In this document: positions 18,955-28,789 of the stretch, in pieces
Position numbering within the stretch: the first letter of the stretch is position 1
Layout: each line of letters begins with the position of its first letter
NCBI RefSeq assembly: GCF_016786325.1
Contig: NZ_JADWYU010000196.1
Location: 1 to 64,000 of the forward strand
Source: Frankia nepalensis
GTDB taxonomy: Bacteria > Actinomycetota > Actinomycetes > Frankiales > Frankiaceae
Length of the DNA stretch: 64,000 nt
Reading direction: 5' to 3'
Made by a program: the position numbers and the translations under genes
The notes under the pieces: model-generated
Told to the model about the DNA's origin: nothing
The model's input: the letters and a program-made list of their open reading frames with translations, nothing else
The model's database searches: none

Positions 18955-19134
18955 GTGATCGTTCTGAGCGGCGCGCTGCTGGCCGCCGCCGCCGTGTTGT
19001 TGGCCGTCGGCGCGGCCGGGCCGACGGCCTGTGTGTATGCGTCGCTGGCCGCGACGCTGCTCGCGGCCGGCCTCCTGCCGCTCGGCGCCGCCCGGCGGGC
19101 CGAGCGCGGGCCGCGCGGCGAGACCGGCGCCTGA
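18955..19134 (+). CDS. Small two-helix membrane protein downstream of divIVA
   Basis: A 59-residue open frame from GTG 18955 to TGA 19134 has GGAGAGG at 18942-18948, about six bases before the start. The product begins with a hydrophobic helix (VIVLSGALLAAAAVLLAVG), continues with a second (YASLAATLLAAGLLPLGAA) and ends in an Arg/Gly-rich cytoplasmic tail. I do not recognise a family. The ribosome binding site, membrane pattern and position after divIVA support a real small gene. Confidence 0.6.
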   Translation: MIVLSGALLAAAAVLLAVGAAGPTACVYASLAATLLAAGLLPLGAARRAERGPRGETGA

Positions 19135-19215
19135 GCAGCCCGCGGACCGCTCCGGCCTGGTCGGCGCGGGCCGTGTCAGACGCTGGCGCGTCGACCAGGA
19201 GCCAACGGGGATGGC

Positions 19216-20211
19216 CTAGGGCTGGTCCGGCCTGACGGGGATGAACCTCGCCGCGTGCTCGTAGGTTCCCGGCGGGGCGACGTCGACCACGCGCACCGTG
19301 GGGTCATGCCGCAGCTCGACGAGCCTTCCGGCCGGCGCCCGGACGACCGCGGCGAACAGGCAGGCACAGTAGCCGCGCAGCGCGTCCGCCTCGGCGCGCG
19401 AGCTCGCCTGGGTGGCGGCGTCCACGGCGCTCACGGCCCGGGCGGCCGCCGCCGTCGCCCGCGCGTCGAACGCGGTCTTCACGTCCTCCGGGTCATGGAT
19501 CGACGCCTGGTACACCTCGCCGCTCCCCGGCACCGCGAAGAACACCTGCGTGACACGGTACAGGCGCAGCATCGAGTACAGGTCCAGCGGCTCCCGGTAC
19601 CCGGTCAGGCTCACCACCGCGAGCAGGTCCGCCGTCGGGGCGTCGGCGGCCAGACCGGTCAGCGTGAGGTCGGCCGCGGCGAGGTAGTCCGCGGTCGCGC
19701 CGTCCTGGCCAGGGCCGATGGTGACGAGAGGCAGCTCACCGCCAGCGCCCGTCTCCGGCGCGCCGCCGCCCGGGGCCAGGCCGGCTGGGGGGTCGGCGGG
19801 CGGGTGGTCGCGGCGAGGGTGCCCGTCGAGCCCGGGCAACATCGCGGCCGTGGCGCTCAGCATGATCATCGCGACCAGGCCGAGGACCGCGATCCGGGCG
19901 CCGCGCTCCAGTACCGCCCGGCCGGTCGATGGCGCCCCCGCGGGGTTGGACGCCTCCGACGCCTCGCCGCCGCCGGCGGCGGCCGCGGGGGCCGAAATCA
20001 GCCGGGTGCGCAGCGCGAGGCGCAGCAGGTGGGCCGTGACCACCCGGCTCGCGGCCGCGGCGGCGCCGACGACCACCTCCAGCCCTTGGCCCGCCACCGG
20101 TACGGCGACGTCGTCGAGCCGGTCGAGCACCGGCCCTGCCCGGCCCGCGGCTCGCCTCACCGCGTCCGCGGCACCCCGCCGCGCGGCGCCGGGAGGCGTC
20201 GGCGGGCTCAC
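19216..20211 (-). CDS. Hypothetical membrane-anchored protein
   Basis: Function unknown. The frame is open upstream through rluD, but the GTG at 20211 overlaps the rluD stop as GTGA and is the likely start, giving 331 residues. The N-terminal third is Ala/Arg-rich. One clear transmembrane helix ([20 protein letters not shown]) lies near residue 120. A Pro/Gly-rich linker follows, then an extracytoplasmic domain of about 170 residues with [39 protein letters not shown] and a C-terminal [11 protein letters not shown]. It is translationally coupled to the pseudouridine synthase gene. Confidence 0.65.
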   Translation of the reverse strand: MSPPTPPGAARRGAADAVRRAAGRAGPVLDRLDDVAVPVAGQGLEVVVGAAAAASRVVTAHLLRLALRTRLISAPAAAAGGGEASEASNPAGAPSTGRAVLERGARIAVLGLVAMIMLSATAAMLPGLDGHPRRDHPPADPPAGLAPGGGAPETGAGGELPLVTIGPGQDGATADYLAAADLTLTGLAADAPTADLLAVVSLTGYREPLDLYSMLRLYRVTQVFFAVPGSGEVYQASIHDPEDVKTAFDARATAAAARAVSAVDAATQASSRAEADALRGYCACLFAAVVRAPAGRLVELRHDPTVRVVDVAPPGTYEHAARFIPVRPDQP

Positions 20212-21158
20212 GACATCGTCCGCAGCCGCTCCAGCGCCTCGGCGAGATCCGGCGGGTCGGGGCTCGTGAACGTCACCGGCCGCCCGTCCGCGGGGTGCTC
20301 GAACGAGAGCTGGTAGGCGTGCAGCCACTGCCGGCGCAGGCCGAGCCGTTCGGCGAGCGTGGGGTCGGCGCCGTAGGCCAGGTCGCCCACGCAGGGATGG
20401 CGCAGTGCCGCCATGTGTACCCGGATCTGATGGGTCCGACCGGTCTCCAGCCCGATGACGAGCAGGGAGGCCGCCCGGAACGCCTCGTCGAGGTCGTAGT
20501 GGGTGACACTCGGCTTGCCGCCGGCGACGACGGCGAACAGCCCGGGTTTGCGCGGGTGCCGGTCGATCGGGGCGTCGACGGTGCCGCGCAGCGGGTCCGG
20601 GTGGCCCTGCACCACCGCGCGGTAGCGCTTGTCGACCGAGCGCTCCCGAAACGCCCGCTTGAGTGCGGCATACGCCGACTCGCTCTTCGCGACCACCATG
20701 ACGCCGGTGGTGCCGACGTCAAGGCGGTGCACGACTCCCTGGCGCTCAGCGGCGCCGGAGGTGGCGATCCGGTAGCCGGCGGCGGCCAGCGCGCCGATCA
20801 CGGTCGGGCCCGTGTAGCCGGGCGCCGGATGCGCGGCGACCCCGACCGGTTTGTCGACTACGACGATGTCGTCGTCGTCATGCAGGATTGTCAGCCCCGT
20901 GACCGGGGTGGGGGCCACGTCGGTGGCCGGGCGCGGCGGCGCGGGCAGCTCGACATCCAGCCAGGCGCCGCCGCGGACCCGGTCCGAGCGGTCGGGAACC
21001 CGGCCGTCGACGCTGACCTGGCCCTCGTCGACCAGCGCGGCGGCGGTGGTCCGGGACAGCCCGAACATCCGGGCGAGCGCGGCGTCGAGGCGCAGGCCGT
21101 CGAGCCCGTCCGGCACCGGCAGGGAGCGGCGCTCGCCGTGGGTCGTCACGGGTGTCAT
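20208..21158 (-). CDS. rluD: RluA/RluD-family 23S rRNA pseudouridine synthase
   Basis: Isomerises uridine to pseudouridine in 23S rRNA. The start is ATG 21158, overlapping the lspA stop as ATGA, giving 316 residues. It has an N-terminal S4 RNA-binding domain ([26 protein letters not shown]). The catalytic domain has [13 protein letters not shown], the active-site aspartate in [16 protein letters not shown], and the [10 protein letters not shown] and [10 protein letters not shown] segments. The lspA-rluD pairing is common in actinobacteria. The exact target uridine cannot be read from sequence. Confidence 0.9.
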   Translation of the reverse strand: MTPVTTHGERRSLPVPDGLDGLRLDAALARMFGLSRTTAAALVDEGQVSVDGRVPDRSDRVRGGAWLDVELPAPPRPATDVAPTPVTGLTILHDDDDIVVVDKPVGVAAHPAPGYTGPTVIGALAAAGYRIATSGAAERQGVVHRLDVGTTGVMVVAKSESAYAALKRAFRERSVDKRYRAVVQGHPDPLRGTVDAPIDRHPRKPGLFAVVAGGKPSVTHYDLDEAFRAASLLVIGLETGRTHQIRVHMAALRHPCVGDLAYGADPTLAERLGLRRQWLHAYQLSFEHPADGRPVTFTSPDPPDLAEALERLRTMS

Positions 21159-21994
21159 TCCCGCGCCGCCGGCCCGGCCGAGGTCTCCGACGGCGCTGTC
21201 ACCTCGGCCTTCTCGGTCAGGCCGGACTTCTCGCCCGCCCCGGCCCTGCCGGGGGAGTCCTGGCTGGTGAGCCGCTGACCGTCGAGGCCGACGCCGAGCG
21301 CCGAAAGGATGACGGCGAGGACGGCGGCGACGACGATCGCGGAGTCGGCGACGTTGAAGATCGGCCAGTGGTGCAGGTGGACCCAGTCGACCACGTGACC
21401 GCGCAGCGGCCCGGGGGACCGCAGCAGCCGGTCGACCAGGTTCCCGGTGGCCCCGCCGACTATCGCGCCGAGCACGACCGCCCAGCCGCTGGAGGCGAGC
21501 TTGCGCGCCGTGCGGACGATCACAGCCACCACGATGCACGCGATGACGGTGAACACGACCGTGGCGCCGCCGCCGATGCTGAACGCGGCGCCGGAGTTAC
21601 GGATGAGCCGCAGGTCGAGCACCCCGGGGATCAGCGTGACCGGGGCATGGCCGGAGAGCTTCTCCACCACGATGATCTTCGTGATGATGTCGAGCAGAAG
21701 CACTCCGAGGCTGGTCGCGAGGAGCAGGTGGACCGGCCGCCGTGACAGCGGCCCACGGGGGGCGGTCCCTCCGCCCCGGTCCTCCCCGTCCTTGCCCGGC
21801 CGGGTGACCCCGCCGGCCGCCCCGTCCGTCCGCGTCGCCGCGTCCGGTCCGGTGTGCGGGCCAGTGGCCTTCCCAGCCGCCAGTTCGGGCTCCTTCCCCC
21901 ACTCCAGGTACGCGCGGGTGGACCGGTCCTCCGGCCCTTCCCCGCGCGCCTGGCGTCCAGGCAGGTCGCCCTCGCTGGTCGGTGCTTCTCCCAC
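21155..21994 (-). CDS. lspA: Lipoprotein signal peptidase LspA with long cytoplasmic N-terminal arm
   Basis: Aspartyl protease in the membrane that removes signal peptides from diacylated prolipoproteins. Four hydrophobic helices are visible. Conserved family segments are [22 protein letters not shown] and [11 protein letters not shown]; the last two carry the catalytic aspartates. From GTG 21994 the product is 279 residues, with about 85 residues of charged, Gly/Thr-rich sequence before the first helix. LspA proteins are typically 150-210 residues, so this arm is an extension or the true start is further in. Confidence 0.9.
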   Translation of the reverse strand: MGEAPTSEGDLPGRQARGEGPEDRSTRAYLEWGKEPELAAGKATGPHTGPDAATRTDGAAGGVTRPGKDGEDRGGGTAPRGPLSRRPVHLLLATSLGVLLLDIITKIIVVEKLSGHAPVTLIPGVLDLRLIRNSGAAFSIGGGATVVFTVIACIVVAVIVRTARKLASSGWAVVLGAIVGGATGNLVDRLLRSPGPLRGHVVDWVHLHHWPIFNVADSAIVVAAVLAVILSALGVGLDGQRLTSQDSPGRAGAGEKSGLTEKAEVTAPSETSAGPAARE

Positions 21995-22121
21995 GCACCA
22001 ACTCTACGGGCGCCCGTGCCCGGGCTCGCCGCCGCCCGTGGGGTTGCTCACCGGCACCGCGGGCGCGGCGACCGTCGGTCGCCGGCCGGTCGCCGGGGGC
22101 TCGCGGCCGGCGCGGGCCGGG

Positions 22122-23303
22122 TCAGCCCGGCAGCGCGGCCGTCTCGCTCAGGTCAGGCTGCTCCAGCACCAACCGGTAGGCCTGCAGCTGGCCGGTCACG
22201 AACCCCGCGGTCGATCCCCACAGGAAGGCCCGGAACTTCAGGTAGAGCTCCGTTCCCCAGCGTTCGGTGACCTGCTCGCGGGCCGCCTCGAGGCGCAGGG
22301 CCCAGGCCCTGCAGGTCAGAAGGTAGTTGCGGGTGTCCTCGATGACGGTCCGCACCCGGAACGGCGACCGCGCGACGCAGGCGAGGTAGTCGTGCAGCAC
22401 CAGCGGTGTGGACCGGCCGGGGTAGATGTGCCGGCTCATGAAGCTGGACAGGTGGTGCTTGCGGCGCATCGCGACCGCGTCGAGGTAGACCAGGCCGCCG
22501 GGACGGACCAGTGCCGCGTACTTGCGCAGCGTCGTCTGGTAGTCGGGCAGGTGCTCGGTGACTCCCATGTTCACCAGCGCGTCGTACTTCTCGCCGTCGC
22601 CCTCGTAGGCGAACAGGTGCTGGCGCACGACGGTGGCGTCGTAGCCGCGCTCCTTGGCGAGGTCGTTCATGAACGTCTCGGACGCCCGCGACAGCGTGAG
22701 TGATGTCACTCGCGCGCCCTGCTCGGAGCCGTACTGCAGGAACGCCCCCCAGCCGCCGCCGACCTCGAGCACCCGGGCGCCCGGCTTCAGCTCGAGCGAG
22801 TCGTAGGCGTAACGCATCTTGTTGGCCATGGCGGTCTCGAGCGGCTCGTTGCCGGTCGTGAAGACCCCGTGGGTGTAGCAACGGAAGTCGCGGTCGAGGA
22901 ACGTGCGGAAGAAGTCGGCGTCCTCGTCGTAGTGCGCGGCGATCGCCTCGTCGTCCTTCTGGCGCTGGCCGCGTCCGCCGAGTGCCAGCGGCGCGAACCG
23001 GCGGATCCAGACGATCGGGTGGAAGTCGGAGAAGACCTTGCGCGAGGCGAAGGCGGTCACCATGTCGCCCTGAATGTCGAGTGCCCCGGCGATGAACGCG
23101 TCACCCACCTGGAACAGGTCCATCGAGGACAGCGCCCGGTCCCCGGCGCTGGATCGGCTTTCCAGCCAGAACCGGGGCTCACCGTCCCCGACCTGGAAGG
23201 AGTAGCCGTCGGACATGCGGACCCCGAACGGCGTCCGCATCGACTTCTTCTGGCACGCCCGTCGCAGCTTCCCGGTAAAACGGTCCCAGGTCGACGCGCT
23301 CAT
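22122..23303 (-). CDS. Cyclopropane-fatty-acid-synthase-like SAM methyltransferase
   Basis: SAM-dependent methyltransferase of the CFA/mycolic-acid cyclopropane synthase superfamily, expected to act on unsaturated acyl chains of membrane lipids. After an N-terminal domain of about 120 residues, as in CFA synthases, the catalytic domain shows AHYDEDADFFRTFLDRDFRC, the SAM-binding VLEVGGGWGAFLQY, SLTLSRASETFMN and the NMGVTEHLPDYQTTLRKYA segment in place of the usual EHxG..Y pattern. ATG 23303 has AGGACGG upstream; GTG 23309 is an alternative. The 393-residue length fits. It lies alone, divergent from the ileS leader. Confidence 0.82.
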   Translation of the reverse strand: MSASTWDRFTGKLRRACQKKSMRTPFGVRMSDGYSFQVGDGEPRFWLESRSSAGDRALSSMDLFQVGDAFIAGALDIQGDMVTAFASRKVFSDFHPIVWIRRFAPLALGGRGQRQKDDEAIAAHYDEDADFFRTFLDRDFRCYTHGVFTTGNEPLETAMANKMRYAYDSLELKPGARVLEVGGGWGAFLQYGSEQGARVTSLTLSRASETFMNDLAKERGYDATVVRQHLFAYEGDGEKYDALVNMGVTEHLPDYQTTLRKYAALVRPGGLVYLDAVAMRRKHHLSSFMSRHIYPGRSTPLVLHDYLACVARSPFRVRTVIEDTRNYLLTCRAWALRLEAAREQVTERWGTELYLKFRAFLWGSTAGFVTGQLQAYRLVLEQPDLSETAALPG

Positions 23304-23632
23304 CGTCACCCGTCCTCAGCATCCTCCGGGGGGCCCGGAAATAGCCGACTTTTCGCGAGTATGACCGGAGCGTGCCGCCGATGGGAACACTGGCGTGACC
23401 AGCGCGGGAACCCTGGAAGGCCATTCCGCGCGGCTTCCTGCCCGGCTCCAGCAGGACACCGGCCGGTTCCGGTGGGACACCGAGCCAGCGGCGACCGGCC
23501 CGATTCGCCACGCACGGTCCGGACCCCGGACGCCTGCTTCGTCCTGGTGCGATCATGCCTCCGTCCCCCCGCGCCCCGACGAAAATCGGTGGCCAGATCC
23601 GCTACGCTGAGACACAGCAAGCCAGCGGCAAG
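23304..23632. other. Divergent spacer between the methyltransferase and the ileS T-box
   Basis: About 330 bases with no convincing gene. It should contain both promoters. A TACGCT hexamer at 23603-23608 is a candidate -10 for the ileS transcript, about 25 bases before the T-box stem I, but no good -35 is evident. Confidence 0.4.
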
Positions 23633-23950
23633 GCGTCGACGGGGACGAGTAGCGACGAGTGCGGCCGAAGCGAGCCGGGGGTGGTGTGAGCCCGGTGGCC
23701 AGCGCGTCGTGAAGATCACCCCCGAGTCGTCGGGAGAACGCGCCTCAGGCAGCGGAAGGTCTGAGGCGTCAGTAGATCCGGCAGCCCTGGCATGAACGAG
23801 CGGCCGTCGCCGGCCGGGAGAGCTGGCGGCGCGCAAGGAGGGTGGTACCGCGGTGCCCCCACCGCCGGGCCGGTCACGGCCTGGGAGCGGTGTGGGTGTC
23901 GTCCCTCCGCCGGAACAGCCATGTCCGACGGAGACCGGGACCCAGACGAG
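23633..23950 (+). promoter_or_regulatory. T-box riboswitch controlling ileS (tRNA-Ile sensing, probably translational)
   Basis: The leader has the stem I start (GACGGGGACGAGTA, from 23639). The specifier loop GAAGATCACC has ATC, an isoleucine codon, at 23715-23717. The invariant T-box AGGGTGGTACCGCGG is at about 23839-23853. TGGT would pair with a tRNA acceptor end whose discriminator base is A, as in tRNA-Ile. Downstream, GTCCCTCCG (from 23910) can pair with CGGAG and GGGAC near 23929-23941, hiding a GGAG ribosome binding site. There is no terminator with a T-tract, so regulation is probably at translation, as in other actinobacterial ileS T-boxes. Confidence 0.88.
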
Positions 23951-26900
23951 ATGACCACCCCCAGCACCTCAACCAGCACCGCGACAGCCGCCGGCACCGC
24001 GACAGCCGCCGGCACCACGACGGGCGCCGGGCGCCCCGCGGCCTTCGCGCCGCTGCCGGCGAAGGTCGACCTGCCCGCGTTCGAGCGGGAGACGCTCGAC
24101 CGCTGGCGTGACACCAAGGTCTTCGAGCGCTCGCTGCGGGCGAGCGCCGACGCGCCGCTCTGGGTCTTCTACGAGGGCCCGCCGACCGCCAACGGCAAGC
24201 CGGGCGCGCACCACGTCGAGGCGCGGGTCTTCAAGGACGTCTTCCCGCGCTACCGGACGATGAAGGGCTACCACGTGCCTCGCCGGGCGGGCTGGGACTG
24301 CCATGGCCTGCCGGTCGAGCTGGCCGTCGAGAAGGAACTCGGCTTCACCAGCAAGAGCGACATCGAGAAGTTCGGGATCGCCGAGTTCAACGCTCGCTGC
24401 CGCGAGTCGGTGCTGCGCCACGTCGCCGACTTCTCCGCGATGACCGAGCGGATGGGCTACTGGGTCGACCTCGACGGCGCCTACCGCACGATGGACACCC
24501 CGTACATCGAGTCGGTGTGGTGGTCGCTTCAGCAGATCTTCGCCAAGGGCCTGCTCGTCGAGGACTTCCGGGTCACCCCGTACTGCCCGCGCGACGAGAC
24601 GCCGCTGTCCGACCACGAGGTCTCCCAGGGCTACAAGGACGTCGCCGACCCGTCGGTCTACGTCCGCTTCCCGGTAGTCCCCGGTACCGGTCCGGAAGGC
24701 TTTTTCACCCCGGAACGGGACGCCAAACTGCTCGTCTGGACGACCACGCCCTGGACGCTGGTCTCCAACACGGCCGTCGCGGCCCACCCGGACGTCACCT
24801 ACGTCCTCGCCCGCACGGCCGCCGGCGAGCACCTCGTCGTCGCCGAGCCGCTGCTCGCGGCGGCCCTCGGTGACGCCGCCGAGGACGCCGAGGTCGTCGA
24901 CCGGCTGACCGGCGCCCAGCTCGCCGGCACCCGCTACCACCGCCCGTTCGAGCTGCTCGACGCCGCCCGCTTCGCCCCGGGCGCCGACGGCGTCACCGGC
25001 CGGCTCGCCGCCGGCGCCGCGCCGGCCGCCCCGCACTCGGTCGTGCTCGCCGGCTACGTCACCACCACCGACGGCACCGGCCTGGTCCACCAGTCCCCGG
25101 CGTTCGGCGCCGAGGACCTCGCCGTCTGCCGGTCGAACGGCCTGCCGGTCGTCAACCCGGTCGGCCGCGACGGCCGCTTCCTGCCCGAGGTGCCGCTCGT
25201 CGGCGGGATGTTCTTCAAGGAGGCCGACGAGCCCCTCTCCGCCGACCTGCGGGCGCGCGGGCTGCTCTGGCGCGGCACCAGCTACGTGCACAGCTACCCG
25301 CACTGCTGGCGCTGCCACACGCCGCTGATCTACTACCCGCTGCCCAGCTGGTACATCCGCACCACGGCGGTCCGCGACCGGCTCGTCGAGGAGAACGAGA
25401 AGACCGACTGGCACCCTGACCGGATCAAGCACGGCCGCTACGGCGAGTGGCTGCGTAACAACGTCGACTGGGCGCTGTCGCGCAACCGCTACTGGGGCAC
25501 CCCGCTGCCGGTCTGGCGCTGCGAGAACGACCCGGCGCACCTGACCTGCGTCGGGTCGCTGGCCGAGCTGTCCGCCCTGACCGGCCGGGACCTGGCCGCC
25601 CTCGACCCGCACCGGCCGTTCGTCGACGAGGTGACGCTGCCCTGCCGCGCCGAGGGCTGCGGCGGCACCGCGCGCCGCGTGCCCGAGGTGATCGACGTCT
25701 GGTACGACAGCGGCGCGATGCCGTTCGCCCAGTGGGGCGCGCCGCACCGCAACCAGGACGAGTTCGAGCAGCACTACCCGGCGCAGTACATCTGCGAGGC
25801 GATCGACCAGACCCGCGGCTGGTTCTACACGCTCATGGCCGTCGGGACGCTCGTCTTCGACCAGTCGAGCTACGAGACGGTGCTCTGCCTCGGCCTGCTG
25901 CTCGACGCAGAGGGCCGCAAGATGTCCAAGCACCTCGGCAACATCCTCGACCCGTTCGCCCTGTTCGAGCAGCACGGCGCGGACGCGGTGCGCTGGCTGA
26001 TGCTCGCCGGCGGCTCGCCCTGGTCGGACCGCCGGGTCGGCCACGAGGGGATCGAGGACATCGTCCGCAAGGTCCTGCTGACCTACTGGAACACCGCCTC
26101 GTTCTTCGCCCTCTACGCGTCGGCCGCCGGCTGGGACCCCGCGGCCGCGCCCGGCCGGGACCCGCGCGCGCGGCCGGTGCTCGACCGCTGGGCGCTCTCC
26201 GAGCTCGCGGCGACGGTGCGCGAGGTCGACGAGGCGCTGGAGAGCTTCGACTCGCTGCGCGCCGGCCGGCGGCTGTCCCGGTTCATCGACGACCTGTCCA
26301 ACTGGTATGTCCGCCGCTCGCGGCGCCGCTTCTGGGACGGCGACCCGGACGCGCTGGACACGCTGTACCGCTGCCTGGACGGCGTGACGCGGGCGATGGC
26401 TCCGCTCGCCCCGTTCCTCACCGACTGGCTGTGGGCGCGGCTGTTCGCCGCGGCCCCCGGCGCGCCGGACTCGGTGCACCTGGCGGGCTGGCCCGAGACG
26501 CCAGCAGGGTGGGCCGACGAGACGCTGTCCGAGCAGATGGACCTGGTCCGCCGGATCGTGGAACTGGGCCGCGCCGCCCGGGCCGCGAGCTCCGTACGCA
26601 CCCGCCAGCCGCTGCCCCGGGCCGTCGTCGGCGGGGCCGCGTTCGAGGCGCTGCCCGCCGAGCTGCGCGCCCAGATCGCCGACGAGCTCAACGTCACCGC
26701 GGTCGAGGGCGCGACCGCCGACGTCGTCGACGTCACCGTCAAGCCGAACTTCCGGGCGCTGGGCCGCCGCTTCGGCAAGCGCACGCCGGTCGTCGCCGCC
26801 GCCGTCGCCTCGGCCGGGCTCCCGGTCGACGGGACGCTGACGGTGGACGTCGAGGGGGAGCGGATCGAGCTGTCCGGCGACGAGCTGATCGTGACCGAGA

Positions 26901-27247
26901 CCCCGCGCCAGGGCTGGGCGGTCACCTCGGAGTCCGGCCTGTCGGTCGCCCTCGACCTGGAGATCACCCCTGAGCTCGCCCGGGCGGGCCTGGCCCGCGA
27001 CGTCGTCCGCGTCCTGCAGGACGCCCGCAAGAGCTCCGGCCTGGAGATCACCGACCGCGTCGACGTCTGGTGGACCGCCACCAGGCAGGAGACGGCCACG
27101 GCGCTGCGCGAGCACGCCACGACGGTCGCGGGCGAGGTCCTCGCCGTCCGCTTCGTCGAGGGCCCGCTGCCCGCCGGCACCCACCACAGCGCCGACGACC
27201 TGGGCCTGACCTTCGCCCTGGGCGTCGCCGAGCCGGCGGCCGGCTAG
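23951..27247 (+). CDS. ileS: Isoleucyl-tRNA synthetase (type 2)
   Basis: Charges tRNA-Ile and edits valine. The frame is open back to 23792, but that stretch lies inside the T-box RNA; ATG 23951 or ATG 23921 is the real start. I prefer 23951 because 23921 sits in the predicted sequestering hairpin. The product of 1098 residues has the HIGH-type motif PPTANGKPGAHHVEAR, an inserted editing domain, GWFYTLMAVGTL, and KMSKH at about residues 657-661. The anticodon-binding domain follows. HHVEAR in place of HIGH, plus the long C-terminus, place it in the eukaryote-like type 2 group usual in actinobacteria. A Thr/Ala-rich leader of about 25 residues precedes the conserved part. Confidence 0.94.
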   Translation: MTTPSTSTSTATAAGTATAAGTTTGAGRPAAFAPLPAKVDLPAFERETLDRWRDTKVFERSLRASADAPLWVFYEGPPTANGKPGAHHVEARVFKDVFPRYRTMKGYHVPRRAGWDCHGLPVELAVEKELGFTSKSDIEKFGIAEFNARCRESVLRHVADFSAMTERMGYWVDLDGAYRTMDTPYIESVWWSLQQIFAKGLLVEDFRVTPYCPRDETPLSDHEVSQGYKDVADPSVYVRFPVVPGTGPEGFFTPERDAKLLVWTTTPWTLVSNTAVAAHPDVTYVLARTAAGEHLVVAEPLLAAALGDAAEDAEVVDRLTGAQLAGTRYHRPFELLDAARFAPGADGVTGRLAAGAAPAAPHSVVLAGYVTTTDGTGLVHQSPAFGAEDLAVCRSNGLPVVNPVGRDGRFLPEVPLVGGMFFKEADEPLSADLRARGLLWRGTSYVHSYPHCWRCHTPLIYYPLPSWYIRTTAVRDRLVEENEKTDWHPDRIKHGRYGEWLRNNVDWALSRNRYWGTPLPVWRCENDPAHLTCVGSLAELSALTGRDLAALDPHRPFVDEVTLPCRAEGCGGTARRVPEVIDVWYDSGAMPFAQWGAPHRNQDEFEQHYPAQYICEAIDQTRGWFYTLMAVGTLVFDQSSYETVLCLGLLLDAEGRKMSKHLGNILDPFALFEQHGADAVRWLMLAGGSPWSDRRVGHEGIEDIVRKVLLTYWNTASFFALYASAAGWDPAAAPGRDPRARPVLDRWALSELAATVREVDEALESFDSLRAGRRLSRFIDDLSNWYVRRSRRRFWDGDPDALDTLYRCLDGVTRAMAPLAPFLTDWLWARLFAAAPGAPDSVHLAGWPETPAGWADETLSEQMDLVRRIVELGRAARAASSVRTRQPLPRAVVGGAAFEALPAELRAQIADELNVTAVEGATADVVDVTVKPNFRALGRRFGKRTPVVAAAVASAGLPVDGTLTVDVEGERIELSGDELIVTETPRQGWAVTSESGLSVALDLEITPELARAGLARDVVRVLQDARKSSGLEITDRVDVWWTATRQETATALREHATTVAGEVLAVRFVEGPLPAGTHHSADDLGLTFALGVAEPAAG

Positions 27248-27327
27248 CCTTACCGCCCTCGCTGATCCCGGGGCCCGTCCGATGGGTCAAGAGCGGGCGG
27301 ACCTGAGTGAGCCCGGCCGCGGTCCGG

Positions 27328-28191
27328 CTACAGGTGTCGAAGCACGCGGGCGGAACCGCCGACCGTGGTGGTGACGCCGGCGGGGGTCCGGGTGGCCGTG
27401 GCGTGGACGGTGGAGGGGTGGCCGAGGGCGTCGCCCTGGTCGACGGCGACGGCCGGGGCCCGGCCGGTGAGCAGGAGGTGGGCGGCGAGGCAGCCGGCGC
27501 TGTTGGCGTTGGCGACGTCCTCGGGGACGCCGATGGCGGGCGCGAACATGCGGCCGGCCGCCGGCGCGGTGGGGGTCGGTGGGACGTAGACGAAGCAGCC
27601 GAGCTGCCCGTGGCGGTGGCTCTCGGCGGCCAGCCGCTCCAGGTCCGGCCGCAGGCCCGCGAGGATGGCACGGTCGAGGACGGGGACCAGGACGCGTTCC
27701 CGGCCGGGAGAGGCGACGCAGATGTCGTCGTCCGCGCCCAGCGCGCCTGGATCCAGGCCGAGAGCGGCGAGGAAGGCGTCGCGTTCCAAGGCCGTGGCGG
27801 CACGATGCGCCACCAGGCCCTGGTCGAACCGAGCCTCGACGACGTCGCCGGCCGAGCCGGTGGTGATCCGGCCGGCGGCCTCGAAGTCCCGCCCGGCCAC
27901 GCGCAGCAGGCCAGAAAAATCCTTTCCCGGGTCCTGGAGCGCCAGGACGGTGATCGCGGCGACCGTCCCGTGGCCGCAGGCGGGCAGCTCGCCCGTCGCT
28001 GTGAAGAACCGGACCGCGTGGTGCCCACCCGGCCGGGGGCGCGGGTCGACGACCGCGACGTGCGAGGTACCCGCCTGCGCGGGAATCCGTGCCAGCTCCG
28101 CGTCGCCGAGCCCGTGGCCGTCCAGGACGACCGCCGTGGGGCTGCCGCCACCGCCGCGCCGCAGGCACGCGGCGACCGTGATGACCTTCAC
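27328..28191 (-). CDS. PhzF-family epimerase/isomerase
   Basis: The family shares the diaminopimelate-epimerase fold; PhzF itself isomerises a phenazine precursor, but most members have unknown substrates. GTG 28191 is chosen because GGAAGG lies seven bases upstream and the family N-terminus (KVITVAACLRRGGGGSPTAV) starts there; the frame is open to 28521. The 287-residue product has VRFFTATGELPACGHGTVAA, where the family's G.E...CGHAT motif includes the catalytic glutamate, and the C-terminal ANSAGCLAAHLL and DQGDALGHPS segments. It is convergent with ileS and has no phenazine genes nearby. Confidence 0.82.
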   Translation of the reverse strand: MKVITVAACLRRGGGGSPTAVVLDGHGLGDAELARIPAQAGTSHVAVVDPRPRPGGHHAVRFFTATGELPACGHGTVAAITVLALQDPGKDFSGLLRVAGRDFEAAGRITTGSAGDVVEARFDQGLVAHRAATALERDAFLAALGLDPGALGADDDICVASPGRERVLVPVLDRAILAGLRPDLERLAAESHRHGQLGCFVYVPPTPTAPAAGRMFAPAIGVPEDVANANSAGCLAAHLLLTGRAPAVAVDQGDALGHPSTVHATATRTPAGVTTTVGGSARVLRHL

Positions 28192-28789
28192 CGGGAACCC
28201 TTCCATGCCATCAGGTGACCACATCGCCGTCACGGCACGGCCTGCGCGGTGACCTGAGCGCCGGCGTCCGGCCGGCCCGCCGCCGGCGGCGGCGGCCGCG
28301 AGAGGACACGGTCCCGTCGGCGGGGCGTGGGCCGCGCGCGGTGGCTGAGTCGATCCTGCTTTCGGACGAGGGCCCAGGGCGTGAGCGGTGACGGTGCGCG
28401 GCCGGGCGGTGGTGATTCGGACATCTGGGCCAGGGCCGGGCAGTGTGCTCGCGGGCGCGTAGACCCGGCTTCCTGGCCGGGGAGCGCCGGGAGATGATGG
28501 AGGTTCCTCGCATAGCCACAAGGGTTCGCGCCTGGCGTCGAGCGGCCGTGCGCCGGAGCGGCGTGATGCGGGGTCATTGCTGGGCAGTTGAGGTGATCAG
28601 TGACGATCGCGACGGATGGTCACAGAGCGCCACTATCGGCCGTACTGTTTGGGGGTACCGGCGCGCGGCCGCGCGCGGGGCCTATGGGTCCGCGTGGCGT
28701 CGGAGGCGACGGGTGGGGCTCCCGACGGGTAGACGGCCGGGACCGCGGTGTGCCGGGATGGCACCAGACGTAAGGGATGAGGAGCTTCG
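28192..28789. other. Spacer without a recognisable gene
   Basis: Nearly 600 bases between the divergent PhzF gene and the next plus-strand gene. The open frames present are low-complexity and without ribosome binding sites. I see no repeats or clear promoter hexamers. Confidence 0.5.

Noticed and set aside
23792-23950. A longer ileS N-terminus
   Set aside because: The added residues are encoded by the T-box antisequestrator region and show no similarity to IleS.
28230-28577. Overlapping short frames on both strands upstream of the PhzF gene
   Set aside because: They lack ribosome binding sites and are compositional; the spacer looks non-coding.
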